DNA of 64,000 nt from Amphibalanus amphitrite (taxonomy: Eukaryota > Arthropoda > Thecostraca > Balanomorpha > Balanidae), in the NCBI RefSeq assembly GCF_019059575.1, contig NW_024881853.1:124001-188000 (forward strand), given 5' to 3'. Below, piece by piece: positions 27,701 to 39,700 of this stretch. The stretch's first letter is position 1; the number at the start of each line of letters is the position of its first letter. The notes beneath the pieces are model-generated. The model was not told the DNA's origin, made no database searches, and saw only the letters and a list, made by a program, of their open reading frames with translations. Position numbers and translations under genes: made by a program.

Positions 27701-30700
27701 GTCCGGGGTAAGCGTGCGATCAAGAATCTGTCTCAACGGCCGACTCCTACTGCGACTTGCCTAGCCAGGTGACCTAGCGGTGCCGGGCCATTCGGTAACA
27801 GCCAATGATCAAAGGGCGGGCTGCGTCACAGACTGATCGGTTGTGGAGGTAGGAGCTCGTCAGCGGCGCGGTTCTGGAATAGGGGAGACCCGGGAGGTAT
27901 GGGCCGGTTTTGTGAAAAGGCAACTTTCTTCCAGTGGGCAGTGGCTACACCCGGTTATTCACTCTGTGCACGTGAAATTGCCTTTCGCCTGCAAAGTGTG
28001 CCTGATAATAGGCATCTGGGACCAACTATTTTGTCTTGAGATAACTTTCAATAAATCATGCGCTTTTTCGATCCATCAAAATACACCGGGAGGTATGGGC
28101 CGGTGCTATGTTTCATATTCTTTTCTCGACAATGAGAACAATACTCGTAGCTGGTATCTACCTTGATCTCTCTTAGAGCCACCGCATAAGCGGCCAACAG
28201 CTTACTTCATGGAGGTCACTTGGGCACATAAGTATTTTGGTAAACTCAATCATGCTCCACGGAATATGATAAATAATATTTTTTTCTGTTCGAATGAAAT
28301 TTTCAGTTAAATGTTCGACCTTGCGCTCAATGAAAGCATCATTTCATTGATTTAGGATCAACGGGGGTGGGTAGCCCGAACCTCTCGGCTAGGACGCCAA
28401 AATGTGCGTAGCATCTCAGCTCATACTCTTGCAACAAAGCTTCAAATTGTCTATCCAGTCCTAATTTGCATGCTTTAACCTTCCAGGCGGTGGGGGGGGG
28501 CATTTTTTGCCCCCCTTTAGTTTTTTCTTTTTTGATATATCTCCAGAACCACTGCGCTGATCGTCACCAAACTTTCAGTACCCTCCCGTAAATAGCTATT
28601 GCACATTGTGACCAAAAATATTTCCAAAGGCTATGATAGGTTGGCCGCTAATGACGTCAGTGTGACGTCATTTCTTCCATTTTCGACCCAAAAAAGGTTT
28701 CACGGGAAGAGCTGTCAGGCCTACAGCTTTAGAGATACAGAAAAATGTTTAAGATGTAAAAGGTGTAGAATTAAACGGGCTATAAAACTGCTATCTCGAA
28801 TTTTTAAAGTTTTGAATTTTGACCCCCAAAAATAAAAAATAGTTCAAAATCGATGATGTCAATTTTTCAAACTCAATTTTTAGCAATTCTAGACCTAGTA
28901 GCGCAAAACAAAGACCACCATTAGACTCCCCGTGACGAGCTGCATCGAATCAATATCCATTTTATGCAAACCGAACAACTTTGAAATTTGACCTTTTTTG
29001 ACCTGACCTTGACCTGACCTCCACCAGAAAGTGACCTAAACCGTACCTGATGGTCTTATAACCAACACCATTGAGTTGGAAATGAAAAATTGGCCATAAA
29101 ACATGCATCGCGCAACCTTAGTAAAGTTGGGTTCATGTGGTGACCCTTGGTGACCTGACCTGTGACCTGACCTGGTATGACCAGTGACCTCTTATAGCAA
29201 CATATGTACTAGACAACTGACGCCCTATCGCTGATTTTCGACAAAATGCGTTTTAATCGGTGTTATAGCGCTTTCCCTAGAAGACCCGTGAACGGTGAAA
29301 CATTTTATCTTTGACCTGACCTGTGACGTCATCGGTGACCCCGAGGTCAATGAAATTTGGTTTCCCTTCACAAATTTGACAGGGCTATCGGACGCCGTTT
29401 GAATTTTTCCGGATCCGTCCAGTAGTTTCGGAGATACGGCGGGGCAAAAAATGCCCCCCCCCCCCCACCGCGCGGAAGGTGGCCGGGAGGCCCACCGCCT
29501 GCCGGGTTAAACTTTATGTTAGAGCTGGTCTGACATCATAAAACGAGCCTGGTTCAAATTTATCACGATTTTTTTTTTTGTATGTACCGTATTTTACTCG
29601 AAGAGGGCAAACACGCTTTATCACCGCTCATTGCCAAGAAGACTGAGGAAGATTTCGGAAATCACATGGGTCATGTATAACGGACTGGCTGCTACCAGTT
29701 TACGCAGTCAAATGTGTAAAAATACGCAACACTTCTTCAAAACTGTGATGGTCTATACCTTCGGGGGGCCCATACCTCCCGGGTCTCCCCTATTCCGAAA
29801 TCGGCAGCAGAACCTTTCTTTCCGCTTATGTCTACGCATTTATGGTGATCACTAGCGGTTCCAGAAAGATGGTCTTAAACGTTGCGGGAGACATAATCCC
29901 AAAAAGTTTCTCCTAATTCCAAAAACCTTTCGGATTTTGATTCCAATCCTTGCACACGGCTGTGCAGTCTAAAAAAGTATTTGATTATAAAAGTTGTTCA
30001 GTTTTCGTTTCATTCTCATGATCAGTAAATATTTGTCGCTTTCGGGCGCTGCGTGGATGGCGTAGCGATTTCGGGCGCTCCCCACCTCTGGATCCGCCAG
30101 TGATCGTAACGTTATGTACTATATAGTCGAATCCGATTGATTCACTGTTTTTATCCTAAATGTGACCACCCGTCTTATGTCTAGTGTCACCCGTTAGAAA
30201 AACACAGATTTGTTTTAACAACCGTTGTTAAAATTTACATAAAAGTTGAATATAACCGACAAATAGAGCCACTGCCTCGTCGATTTCGCATTACAACTAG
30301 TTCCGTTGCAACACACCTAGTTCCGTTGCAAAGTATCTAGGTAGTTTGCAACGTACCTAGGTATAGTTCGTTTTTTTTTCAAAAGGACGCTGGCTCAAAG
30401 TTCAATATCAAAGCTTTCACGTGAGTTTTGGCAGCTTCAGTGTCTGGCGAAGAATTTCTTACCGAAAAAATAACCGATTTCAAATTGTGCACGGTAAGTA
30501 GCTGGAAATTGTTTCTTAAAATGAACATACTATGATGACGTCACTGGTGGCAGCAGGCACCCAAATGTCCGTGCAATGAGACAAGTGTCAACGAATTTGG
30601 GTGAAACTTAGTTTTTCACTGTTGCCGAGCTTATAATCGAGTAAGCAGTTCCGTCCATGATAGTTATAAGTTACATTACAATACATGTTCGACAGTATGA

Positions 30701-33700
30701 CGTCACCACTGTTCTCATATATGGTTCCAAAACGCACATATGGAAATTATCGGGAAGAAATCACATGTTAAAATTAGTCGACGTTCGATTTTCTCAGGTT
30801 CAGTTTTTGCTCGTTTTGCTCGCTAAAACACGTGCTTGTTCGAAAAACATACTTGGAGCCAGCGTCCTTTTGAAAAAAAACGAACTATAGTTTGCATCCT
30901 AACTAGTTAGTTTGCAAACTAACTGGACGGTCAGTTAGTTTGCAACGGAACTAGTTTCGTTGCAAACTACCTGGCCGGTCAGGTAGTTTGCAACGAAACT
31001 AGTTGCGTTGCAAACTAACGGATTTCGCATACTAACTGTAACATACTGTTACAGTTAGTATGCGAAATCCGTTAGTTTGTAACGCAACTAGTTTCGTTGC
31101 AAACTACCTGACCGGCCAGGTAGTTTGCAACGAAACTAGTTCCGTTGCAAACTAACTGACCGTCCAGTTAGTTTGCAAACTAACTAGTTAGGATGCAAAC
31201 TACCTAGGTACGTTGCAAACTACCTAGTTACTTTGCAACGGAACTAGGTGTGTTGCAACGGAACTAGTTGTAATGCGAAATCGACGAGGCAGTGGCTCTG
31301 TATTTGTCGGTTATATTCAACTTTTATGTAAATTTTAACAACGGTTGTTAAAACAAAGCTGTGTTTTTCTAACGGGTGACACTAGACATAAGAGTAGGAC
31401 GGGTGGTCACATTCATGGATGAAACAGTGAATTAACCAGATTAGACTACATAATGTGACGATCACTGGCGGATCCAGAGGAGGGGCAGTTCCGGGGGGGG
31501 GGGGGCATTTTGCGATTTTGATTTTTTTTTTTTGCGACACACACTAACACCAGTCACCATCGCCGCCGCACAGAACAGAACTGAACTGTATTGTCCCATG
31601 GCCCGTGGTCCGGGGTAAGCGTGCGATCAAGAATCTGTCTCAACGGCCGACTCCTACTGCGACTTGCCTAGCCAGGTGACCTAGCGGTGCCGGGCCATTC
31701 GGTAACAGCCAATGATCAAAGGGCGGGCTGCGTCACAGGCTGATCGGTTGTGGAGGTAGGAGCTCGTCAGCGGCGCGGTTCTGGAATAGGGGAGACCCGG
31801 GAGGTATGGGCCGGTTTTGTGAAAAGGCAACTTTCTTCCAGTGGGCAGTGGCTACACCCGGTTATTCACTCTGTGCACGTGAAATTGCCTTTCGCCTGCA
31901 AAGTGTGCCTGATAATAGGCATCTGGGACCAACTATTTTGTCTCGAGATAACTTTCAATAAATCATGCGCTTTTTCGATCCATCAAAATACACCGGGAGG
32001 TATGGGCCGGTGCTATGTTTCATATTCTTTTCTCGACAATGAGAACAATACTCGTAGCTGGTATCTACCTTGATCTCTCTTAGAGCCACCGCATAAGCGG
32101 CCAACAGCTTACTTCATGGAGGTCACTTGGGCACATAAGTATTTTGGTAAACTCAATCATGCTCCACGGAATATGATAAATAATATTTTTTTTCTGTTCG
32201 AATGAAATTTTCAGTTAAATGTTCGACCTTGCGCTCAATGAAAGCATCATTTCATTGATTTAGGATCAACGGGGGTGGGTAGCCCGAACCTCTCGGCTAG
32301 GACGCCAAAATGTGCGTAGCATCTCAGCTCATACTCTTGCAACAAAGCTTCAAATTGTCTATCCAGTCCTAATTTGCATGCTTCAACCTTCCAGGCGGTG
32401 GGGGGGGGCATTTTTTGCCCCCCTTTAGTTTTTTCTTTTTTGATATATCTCCAGAACCACTGCGCTGATCGTCACCAAACTTTCAGTACCCTCCCGTAAA
32501 TAGCTATTGCACATTGTGACCAAAAATATTTCCAAAGGCTATGATAGGTTGGCCGCTAATGACGTCAGTGTGACGTCATTTCTTCCATTTTCGACCCAAA
32601 AAAGGTTTCACGGGAATAGCTGTCAGGCCTACAGCTTTAGAGATACAGAAAAATGTTTAAGATGTAAAAGGTGTAGAATTAAACGGGCTATAAAACTGCT
32701 ATCTCGAATTTTTAAAGTTTTGAATTTTGACCCCCAAAAATAAAAAATAGTTCAAAATCGATGATGTCAATTTTTCAAACTCAATTTTTAGCAATTCTAG
32801 ACCTAGTAGCGCAAAACAAAGACCACCATTAGACTCCCCGTGACGAGCTGCATCGAATCAATATCCATTTTATGCAAACCGAACAACTTTGAAATTTGAC
32901 CTTTTTTGACCTGACCTTGACCTGACCTCCACCAGAAAGTGACCTAAACCGTACCTGATGGTCTTATAACCAACACCATTGAGTTGGAAATGAAAAATTG
33001 GCCATAAAACATGCATCGCGCAACCTTAGTAAAGTTGGGTTCATGTGGTGACCCTTGGTGACCTGACCTGTGACCTGACCTGGTATGACCAGTGACCTCT
33101 TATAGCAACATATGTACTAGACAACTGACGCCCTATCGCTGATTTTCGACAAAATGCGTTTTAATCGGTGTTATAGCGCTTTCCCTAGAAGACCCGTGAA
33201 CGGTGAAACATTTTATCTTTGACCTGACCTGTGACGTCATCGGTGACCCCGAGGTCAATGAAATTTGGTTTCCCTTCACAAATTTGACAGGGCTATCGGA
33301 CGCCGTTTGAATTTTTCCGGATCCGTCCAGTAGTTTCGGAGATACGGCGGGGCAAAAAATGCCCCCCCCCCCCACCGCGCGGAAGGTGGCCGGGAGGCCC
33401 ACCGCCTGCCGGGTTAAACTTTATGTTAGAGCTGGTCTGACATCATAAAACGAGCCTGGTTCAAATTTATCACGATTTTTTTTTTTGTATGTACCGTATT
33501 TTACTCGAAGAGGGCAAACACGCTTTATCACCGCTCATTGCCAAGAAGACTGAGGAAGATTTCGGAAATCACATGGGTCATGTATAACGGACTGGCTGCT
33601 ACCAGTTTACGCAGTCAAATGTGTAAAAATACGCAACACTTCTTCAAAACTGTGATGGTCTATACCTTCGGGGGGCCCATACCTCCCGGGTCTCCCCTAT

Positions 33701-36700
33701 TCCGAAATCGGCAGCAGAACCTTTCTTTCCGCTTATGTCTACGCATTTATGGTGATCACTAGCGGTTCCAGAAAGATGGTCTTAAACGTTGCGGGAGACA
33801 TAATCCCAAAAAGTTTCTCCTAATTCCAAAAACCTTTCGGATTTTGATTCCAATCCTTACACACGGCTGTGCAGTCTAAAAAAGTATTTGATTATAAAAG
33901 TTGTTCAGTTTTCGTTTCATTCTCATGATCAGTAAATATTTGTCGCTTTCGGGCGCTGCGTGGATGGCGTAGCGATTTCGGGCGCTCCCCACCTCTGGAT
34001 CCGCCAGTGATCGTAACGTTATGTACTATATAGTCGAATCCGATTAATTCACTGTTTTTATCCTAAATGTGACCACCCGTCTTATGTCTAGTGTCACCCG
34101 TTAGAAAAACACAGATTTGTTTTAACAACCGTTGTTAAAATTTACATAAAAGTTGAATATAACCGACAAATAGAGCCACTGCCTCGTCGATTTCGCATTA
34201 CAACTAGTTCCGTTGCAACACACCTAGTTCCGTTGCAAAGTATCTAGGTAGTTTGCAACGTACCTAGGTATAGTTCGTTTTTTTTTTTTCAAAAGGACGC
34301 TGGCTCAAAGTTCAATATCAAAGCTTTCACGTGAGTTTTGGCAGCTTCAGTGTCTGGCGAAGAATTTCTTACCGAAAAAATAACCGATTTCAAATTGTGC
34401 ACGGTAAGTAGCTGGAAATTGTTTCTTAAAATGAACATACTATGATGACGTCACTGGTGGCAGCAGGCACCCAAATGTCCGTGCAATGAGACAAGTGTCA
34501 ACGAATTTGGGTGAAACTTAGTTTTTCACTGTTGCCGAGCTTATAATCGAGTAAGCAGTTCCGTCCATGATAGTTATAAGTTACATTACAATACATGTTC
34601 GACAGTATGACGTCACCACTGTTCTCATATATGGTTCCAAAACGCACATATGGAAATTATCGGGAAGAAATCACATGTTAAAATTAGTCGACGTTCGATT
34701 TTCTCAGGTTCAGTTTTTGCTCGTTTTGCTCGCTAAAACACGTGCTTGTTCGAAAAACATACTTGGAGCCAGCGTCCTTTTGAAAAAAAAAACGAACTAT
34801 AGTTTGCATCCTAACTAGTTAGTTTGCAAACTAACTGGACGGTCAGTTAGTTTGCAACGGAACTAGTTTCGTTGCAAACTACCTGGCCGGTCAGATAGTT
34901 TGCAACGAAACTAGTTGCGTTGCAAACTAACGGATTTCGCATACTAACTGTAACATACTGTTACAGTTAGTATGCGAAATCCGTTAGTTTGTAACGCAAC
35001 TAGTTTCGTTGCAAACTACCTGACCGGCCAGGTAGTTTGCAACGAAACTAGTTCCGTTGCAAACTAACTGACCGTCCAGTTAGTTTGCAAACTAACTAGT
35101 TAGGATGCAAACTACCTAGGTACGTTGCAAACTACCTAGTTACTTTGCAACGGAACTAGGTGTGTTGCAACGGAACTAGTTGTAATGCGAAATCGACGAG
35201 GCAGTGGCTCTGTATTTGTCGGTTATATTCAACTTTTATGTAAATTTTAACAACGGTTGTTAAAACAAAGCTGTGTTTTTCTAACGGGTGACACTAGACA
35301 TAAGAGTAGGACGGGTGGTCACATTCATGGATGAAACAGTGAATTAACCAGATTAGACTACATAATGTGACGATCACTGGCGGATCCAGAGGAGGGGCAG
35401 TTCCGGGGGGGGGGGGGGGGCATTTTGCGATTTTGATTTTTTTTTTTGCGACACACACTAACACCAGTCACCATCGCCGCCGCACAGAACAGAACTGAAC
35501 TGTATTGTCCCATGGCCCGTGGTCCGGGGTAAGCGTGCGATCAAGAATCTGTCTCAACGGCCGACTCCTACTGCGACTTGCCTAGCCAGGTGACCTAGCG
35601 GTGCCGGGCCATTCGGTAACAGCCAATGATCAAAGGGCGGGCTGCGTCACAGGCTGATCGGTTGTGGAGGTAGGAGCTCGTCAGCGGCGCGGTTCTGGAA
35701 TAGGGGAGACCCGGGAGGTATGGGCCGGTTTTGTGAAAAGGCAACTTTCTTCCAGTGGGCAGTGGCTACACCCGGTTATTCACTCTGTGCACGTGAAATT
35801 GCCTTTCGCCTGCAAAGTGTGCCTGATAATAGGCATCTGGGACCAACTATTTTGTCTCGAGATAACTTTCAATAAATCATGCGCTTTTTCGATCCATCAA
35901 AATACACCGGGAGGTATGGGCCGGTGCTATGTTTCATATTCTTTTCTCGACAATGAGAACAATACTCGTAGCTGGTATCTACCTTGATCTCTCTTAGAGC
36001 CACCGCATAAGCGGCCAACAGCTTACTTCATGGAGGTCACTTGGGCACATAAGTATTTTGGTAAACTCAATCATGCTCCACGGAATATGATAAATAATAT
36101 TTTTTTTCTGTTCGAATGAAATTTTCAGTTAAATGTTCGACCTTGCGCTCAATGAAAGCATCATTTCATTGATTTAGGATCAACGGGGGTGGGTAGCCCG
36201 AACCTCTCGGCTAGGACGCCAAAATGTGCGTAGCATCTCAGCTCATACTCTTGCAACAAAGCTTCAAATTGTCTATCCAGTCCTAATTTGCATGCTTTAA
36301 CCTTCCAGGCGGTGGGGGGGGGGCATTTTTTGCCCCCCTTTAGTTTTTTCTTTTTTGATATATCTCCAGAACCACTGCGCTGATCGTCACCAAACTTTCA
36401 GTACCCTCCCGTAAATAGCTATTGCACATTATGACCAAAAATATTTCCAAAGGCTATGATAGGTTGGCCGCTAATGACGTCAGTGTGACGTCATTTCTTC
36501 CATTTTCGACCCAAAAAAGGTTTCACGGGAAGAGCTGTCAGGCCTACAGCTTTAGAGATACAGAAAAATGTTTAAGATGTAAAAGGTGTAGAATTAAACG
36601 GGCTATAAAACTGCTATCTCGAATTTTTAAAGTTTTGAATTTTGACCCCCAAAAATAAAAAATAGTTCAAAATCGATGATGTCAATTTTTCAAACTCAAT

Positions 36701-39700
36701 TTTTAGCAATTCTATACCTAGTAGCGCAAAACAAAGACCACCATTAGACTCCCCGTGACGAGCTGCATCGAATCAATATCCATTTTATGCAAACCGAACA
36801 ACTTTGAAATTTGACCTTTTTTGACCTGACCTTGACCTGACCTCCACCAGAAAGTGACCTAAACCGTACCTGATGGTCTTATAACCAACACCATTGAGTT
36901 GGAAATGAAAAATTGGCCATAAAACATGCATCGCGCAACCTTAGTAAAGTTGGGTTCATGTGGTGACCCTTGGTGACCTGACCTGTGACCTGACCTGGTA
37001 TGACCAGTGACCTCTTATAGCAACATATGTACTAGACAACTGACGCCCTATCGCTGATTTTCGACAAAATGCGTTTTAATCGGTGTTATAGCGCTTTCCC
37101 TAGAAGACCCGTGAACGGTGAAACATTTTATCTTTGACCTGACCTGTGACGTCATCGGTGACCCCGAGGTCAATGAAATTTGGTTTCCCTTCACAAATTT
37201 GACAGGGCTATCGGACGCCGTTTGAATTTTTCCGGATCCGTCCAGTAGTTTTGGAGATACGGCGGGGCAAAAAATGCCCCCCCCCCCACCGCGCGGAAGG
37301 TGGCCGGGAGGCCCACCGCCTGCCGGGTTAAACTTTATGTTAGAGCTGGTCTGACATCATAAAACGAGCCTGGTTCAAATTTATCACGATTTTTTTTTTG
37401 TATGTACCGTATTTTACTCGAAGAGGGCAAACACGCTTTATCACCGCTCATTGCCAAGAAGACTGAGGAAGATTTCGGAAATCACATGGGTCATGTATAA
37501 CGGACTGGCTGCTACCAGTTTACGCAGTCAAATGTGTAAAAATACGCAACACTTCTTCAAAACTGTGATGGTCTATACCTTCGGGGGGCCCATACCTCCC
37601 GGGTCTCCCCTATTCCGAAATCGGCAGCAGAACCTTTCTTTCCGCTTATGTCTACGCATTTATGGTGATCACTAGCGGTTCCAGAAAGATGGTCTTAAAC
37701 GTTGCGGGAGACATAATCCCAAAAAGTTTCTCCTAATTCCAAAAACCTTTCGGATTTTGATTCCAATCCTTACACACGGCTGTGCAGTCTAAAAAAGTAT
37801 TTGATTATAAAAGTTGTTCAGTTTTCGTTTCATTCTCATGATCAGTAAATATTTGTCGCTTTCGGGCGCTGCGTGGATGGCGTAGCGATTTCGGGCGCTC
37901 CCCACCTCTGGATCCGCCAGTGATCGTAACGTTATGTACTATATAGTCGAATCCGATTAATTCACTGTTTTTATCCTAAATGTGACCACCCGTCTTATGT
38001 CTAGTGTCACCCGTTAGAAAAACACAGATTTGTTTTAACAACCGTTGTTAAAATTTACATAAAAGTTGAATATAACCGACAAATAGAGCCACTGCCTCGT
38101 CGATTTCGCATTACAACTAGTTCCGTTGCAACACACCTAGTTCCGTTGCAAAGTATCTAGGTAGTTTGCAACGTACCTATAGTTCGTTTTTCTTAAGTTT
38201 ACCCCTCACTGTAAACGTCTTTTTGAACACAGCACGAGAATTGCTAGCTGAATTACTGAGAAAACTGGTTTGCGCACATTGATATCACCAGATTTCACAG
38301 ACGATCAATTTCATCAAATTTGTTTACTATTTCACAGACTCATAGCTCGTATTTGCCCATACCTACAGCTCCACAGTGATAGACGACTTCTCAGGAATTA
38401 TGTCTGAACTAATTAATAAATTGCACGGCGTTTAACATTAACGTTACTTCGTCTGTGCTCCAAACTTATTTTGAAAATATTATTCATATCTCCAATACAT
38501 TGTGCGCCAACCAGTTTTCTCAGTAATTCAGCTAGCAATTCTCGTGCTGTGTTCAAGGAGACGTTTACAGTGAGGGGCAAACTTAAGAAAAACGAACTAT
38601 AGGTATAGTTCGTTTTTTTTTCAAAAGGACGCTGGCTCAAAGTTCAATATCAAAGCTTTCACGTGAGTTTTGGCAGCTTCAGTGTCTGGCGAAGAATTTC
38701 TTACCGAAAAAATAACCGATTTCAAATTGTGCACGGTAAGTAGCTGGAAATTGTTTCTTAAAATGAACATACTATGATGACGTCACTGGTGGCAGCAGGC
38801 ACCCAAATGTCCGTGCAATGAGACAAGTGTCAACGAATTTGGGTTAAACTTAGTTTTTCACTGTTGCCGAGCTTATAATCGAGTAAGCAGTTCCGTCCAT
38901 GATAGTTATAAGTTACATTACAATACATGTTCGACAGTATGACGTCACCACTGTTCTCATATATGGTTCCAAAACGCACATATGGAAATTATCGGGAAGA
39001 AATCACATGTTAAAATTAGTCGACGTTCGATTTTCTCAGGTTCAGTTTTTGCTCGTTTTGCTCGCTAAAACACGTGCTTGTTCGAAAAACATACTTGGAG
39101 CCAGCGTCCTTTTGAAAAAAAACGAACTATAGTTTGCATCCTAACTAATTAGTTTGCAAACTAACTGGACGGTCAGTTAGTTTGCAACGGAACTAGTTTC
39201 GTTGCAAACTACCTGGCCGGTCAGGTAGTTTGCAACGAAACTAGTTGCGTTGCAAACTAACGGATTTCGCATACTAACTGTAACATACATATAGTTATCT
39301 TGCAAAGGAAATAAAAAGTCTGATACATGGCTCATGAATAATTCAACGAAACAAGTTGTGAATATTACAGTCTCTGAGCACAGTCCAGTAAACATTCCAG
39401 CGCTTTTACTGTTCAGTATCTCATAGTTGCATTTTACCATAAATAAAATTGGCCGTTCCTTGATAGCAAACAGCATACCATATATCATGTAAAGCTTTTT
39501 ATGCCCCCATCATAATGCATCCGGGCGTGAGCTCCAGTTCTATTTCTGATCGGGTACCAGCTGCTCATGAACAAACTCCGAACTGCACAATGTGTCGCTC
39601 CGTCACAACAAGAACGTCACATTAATCTGTGCTCTGCACCCTTGTTTCAGAACCTGAAGAGTCAAATTATGACAACCAACCTGTGGGTAAAACACGTGAG

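Larger units (their letters stand above)
27141..31043. mobile_element. long-terminal-inverted-repeat transposon, array copy 1
   Basis: Begins TGTTACAGTTAGTATGCG and ends CGCATACTAACTGTAACA. Inverted arms extend roughly 430 bp inward, to the CACTGGCGGATCC motif (27557; inverse ending 30102). The right arm is interrupted by a TA-flanked element (30364-30887), and a TTAA element (28475-29510) sits in the middle. The outer arms are built from many short repeats such as GTTGCAAACTA and ACTAGTT. The core resembles hAT termini, but no 8 bp duplication flanks it. No transposase is visible. Class unresolved. Confidence 0.82.
31047..34955. mobile_element. long-terminal-inverted-repeat transposon, array copy 2
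   Basis: Head-to-tail repeat of copy 1 with the same nested elements and near-identical sequence. It shares several single-base variants with copy 3 against copy 1 (for example CTCGAG versus CTTGAG near 31940). Its nested family D element has a damaged left flank, TCAA instead of TTAA. Confidence 0.88.
34959..39295. mobile_element. long-terminal-inverted-repeat transposon, array copy 3
   Basis: Third head-to-tail copy after another TAC spacer (34956-34958). It is longer than the others because a second TA-type element (38180-38599) has inserted next to the shared one. It ends CTGTAACA, followed by TACATATAG, returning to intron sequence 355 bases before exon 2. Confidence 0.88.
3428..39650 (+). 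other. nAChR intron 1 (about 36.2 kb, transposon-rich)
   Basis: Bounded by GTGAGT at 3428 and TTTCAG ending at 39650. A little over half is recognisable mobile DNA: single TTAA elements, two inverted-repeat elements, and the three-copy 12 kb array. The other introns are 3871, 5358, 3166, 5160, 347, 3246, 901, 458 and 305 bases. Confidence 0.85.

Noticed and set aside
27843..28166. Identical 107-codon frame in all three array copies (also 31750-32073 and 35664-35987)
   Set aside because: It lies inside a transposon interior, shows no transposase or other domain I recognise, and its conservation is explained by recent duplication.
27557..30102. Nested hAT element with CACTGGCGGATCC termini
   Set aside because: The tip resembles hAT ends, but the flanks are inverted complements and not an 8 bp direct duplication, so it is better seen as part of the large element's arms.
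30657..30890. 77-83 codon frame repeated three times (also 34567-34818 and 38899-39132)
   Set aside because: It sits within a 524 bp TA-flanked MITE and reads into its terminal inverted repeat, so it is not a gene.
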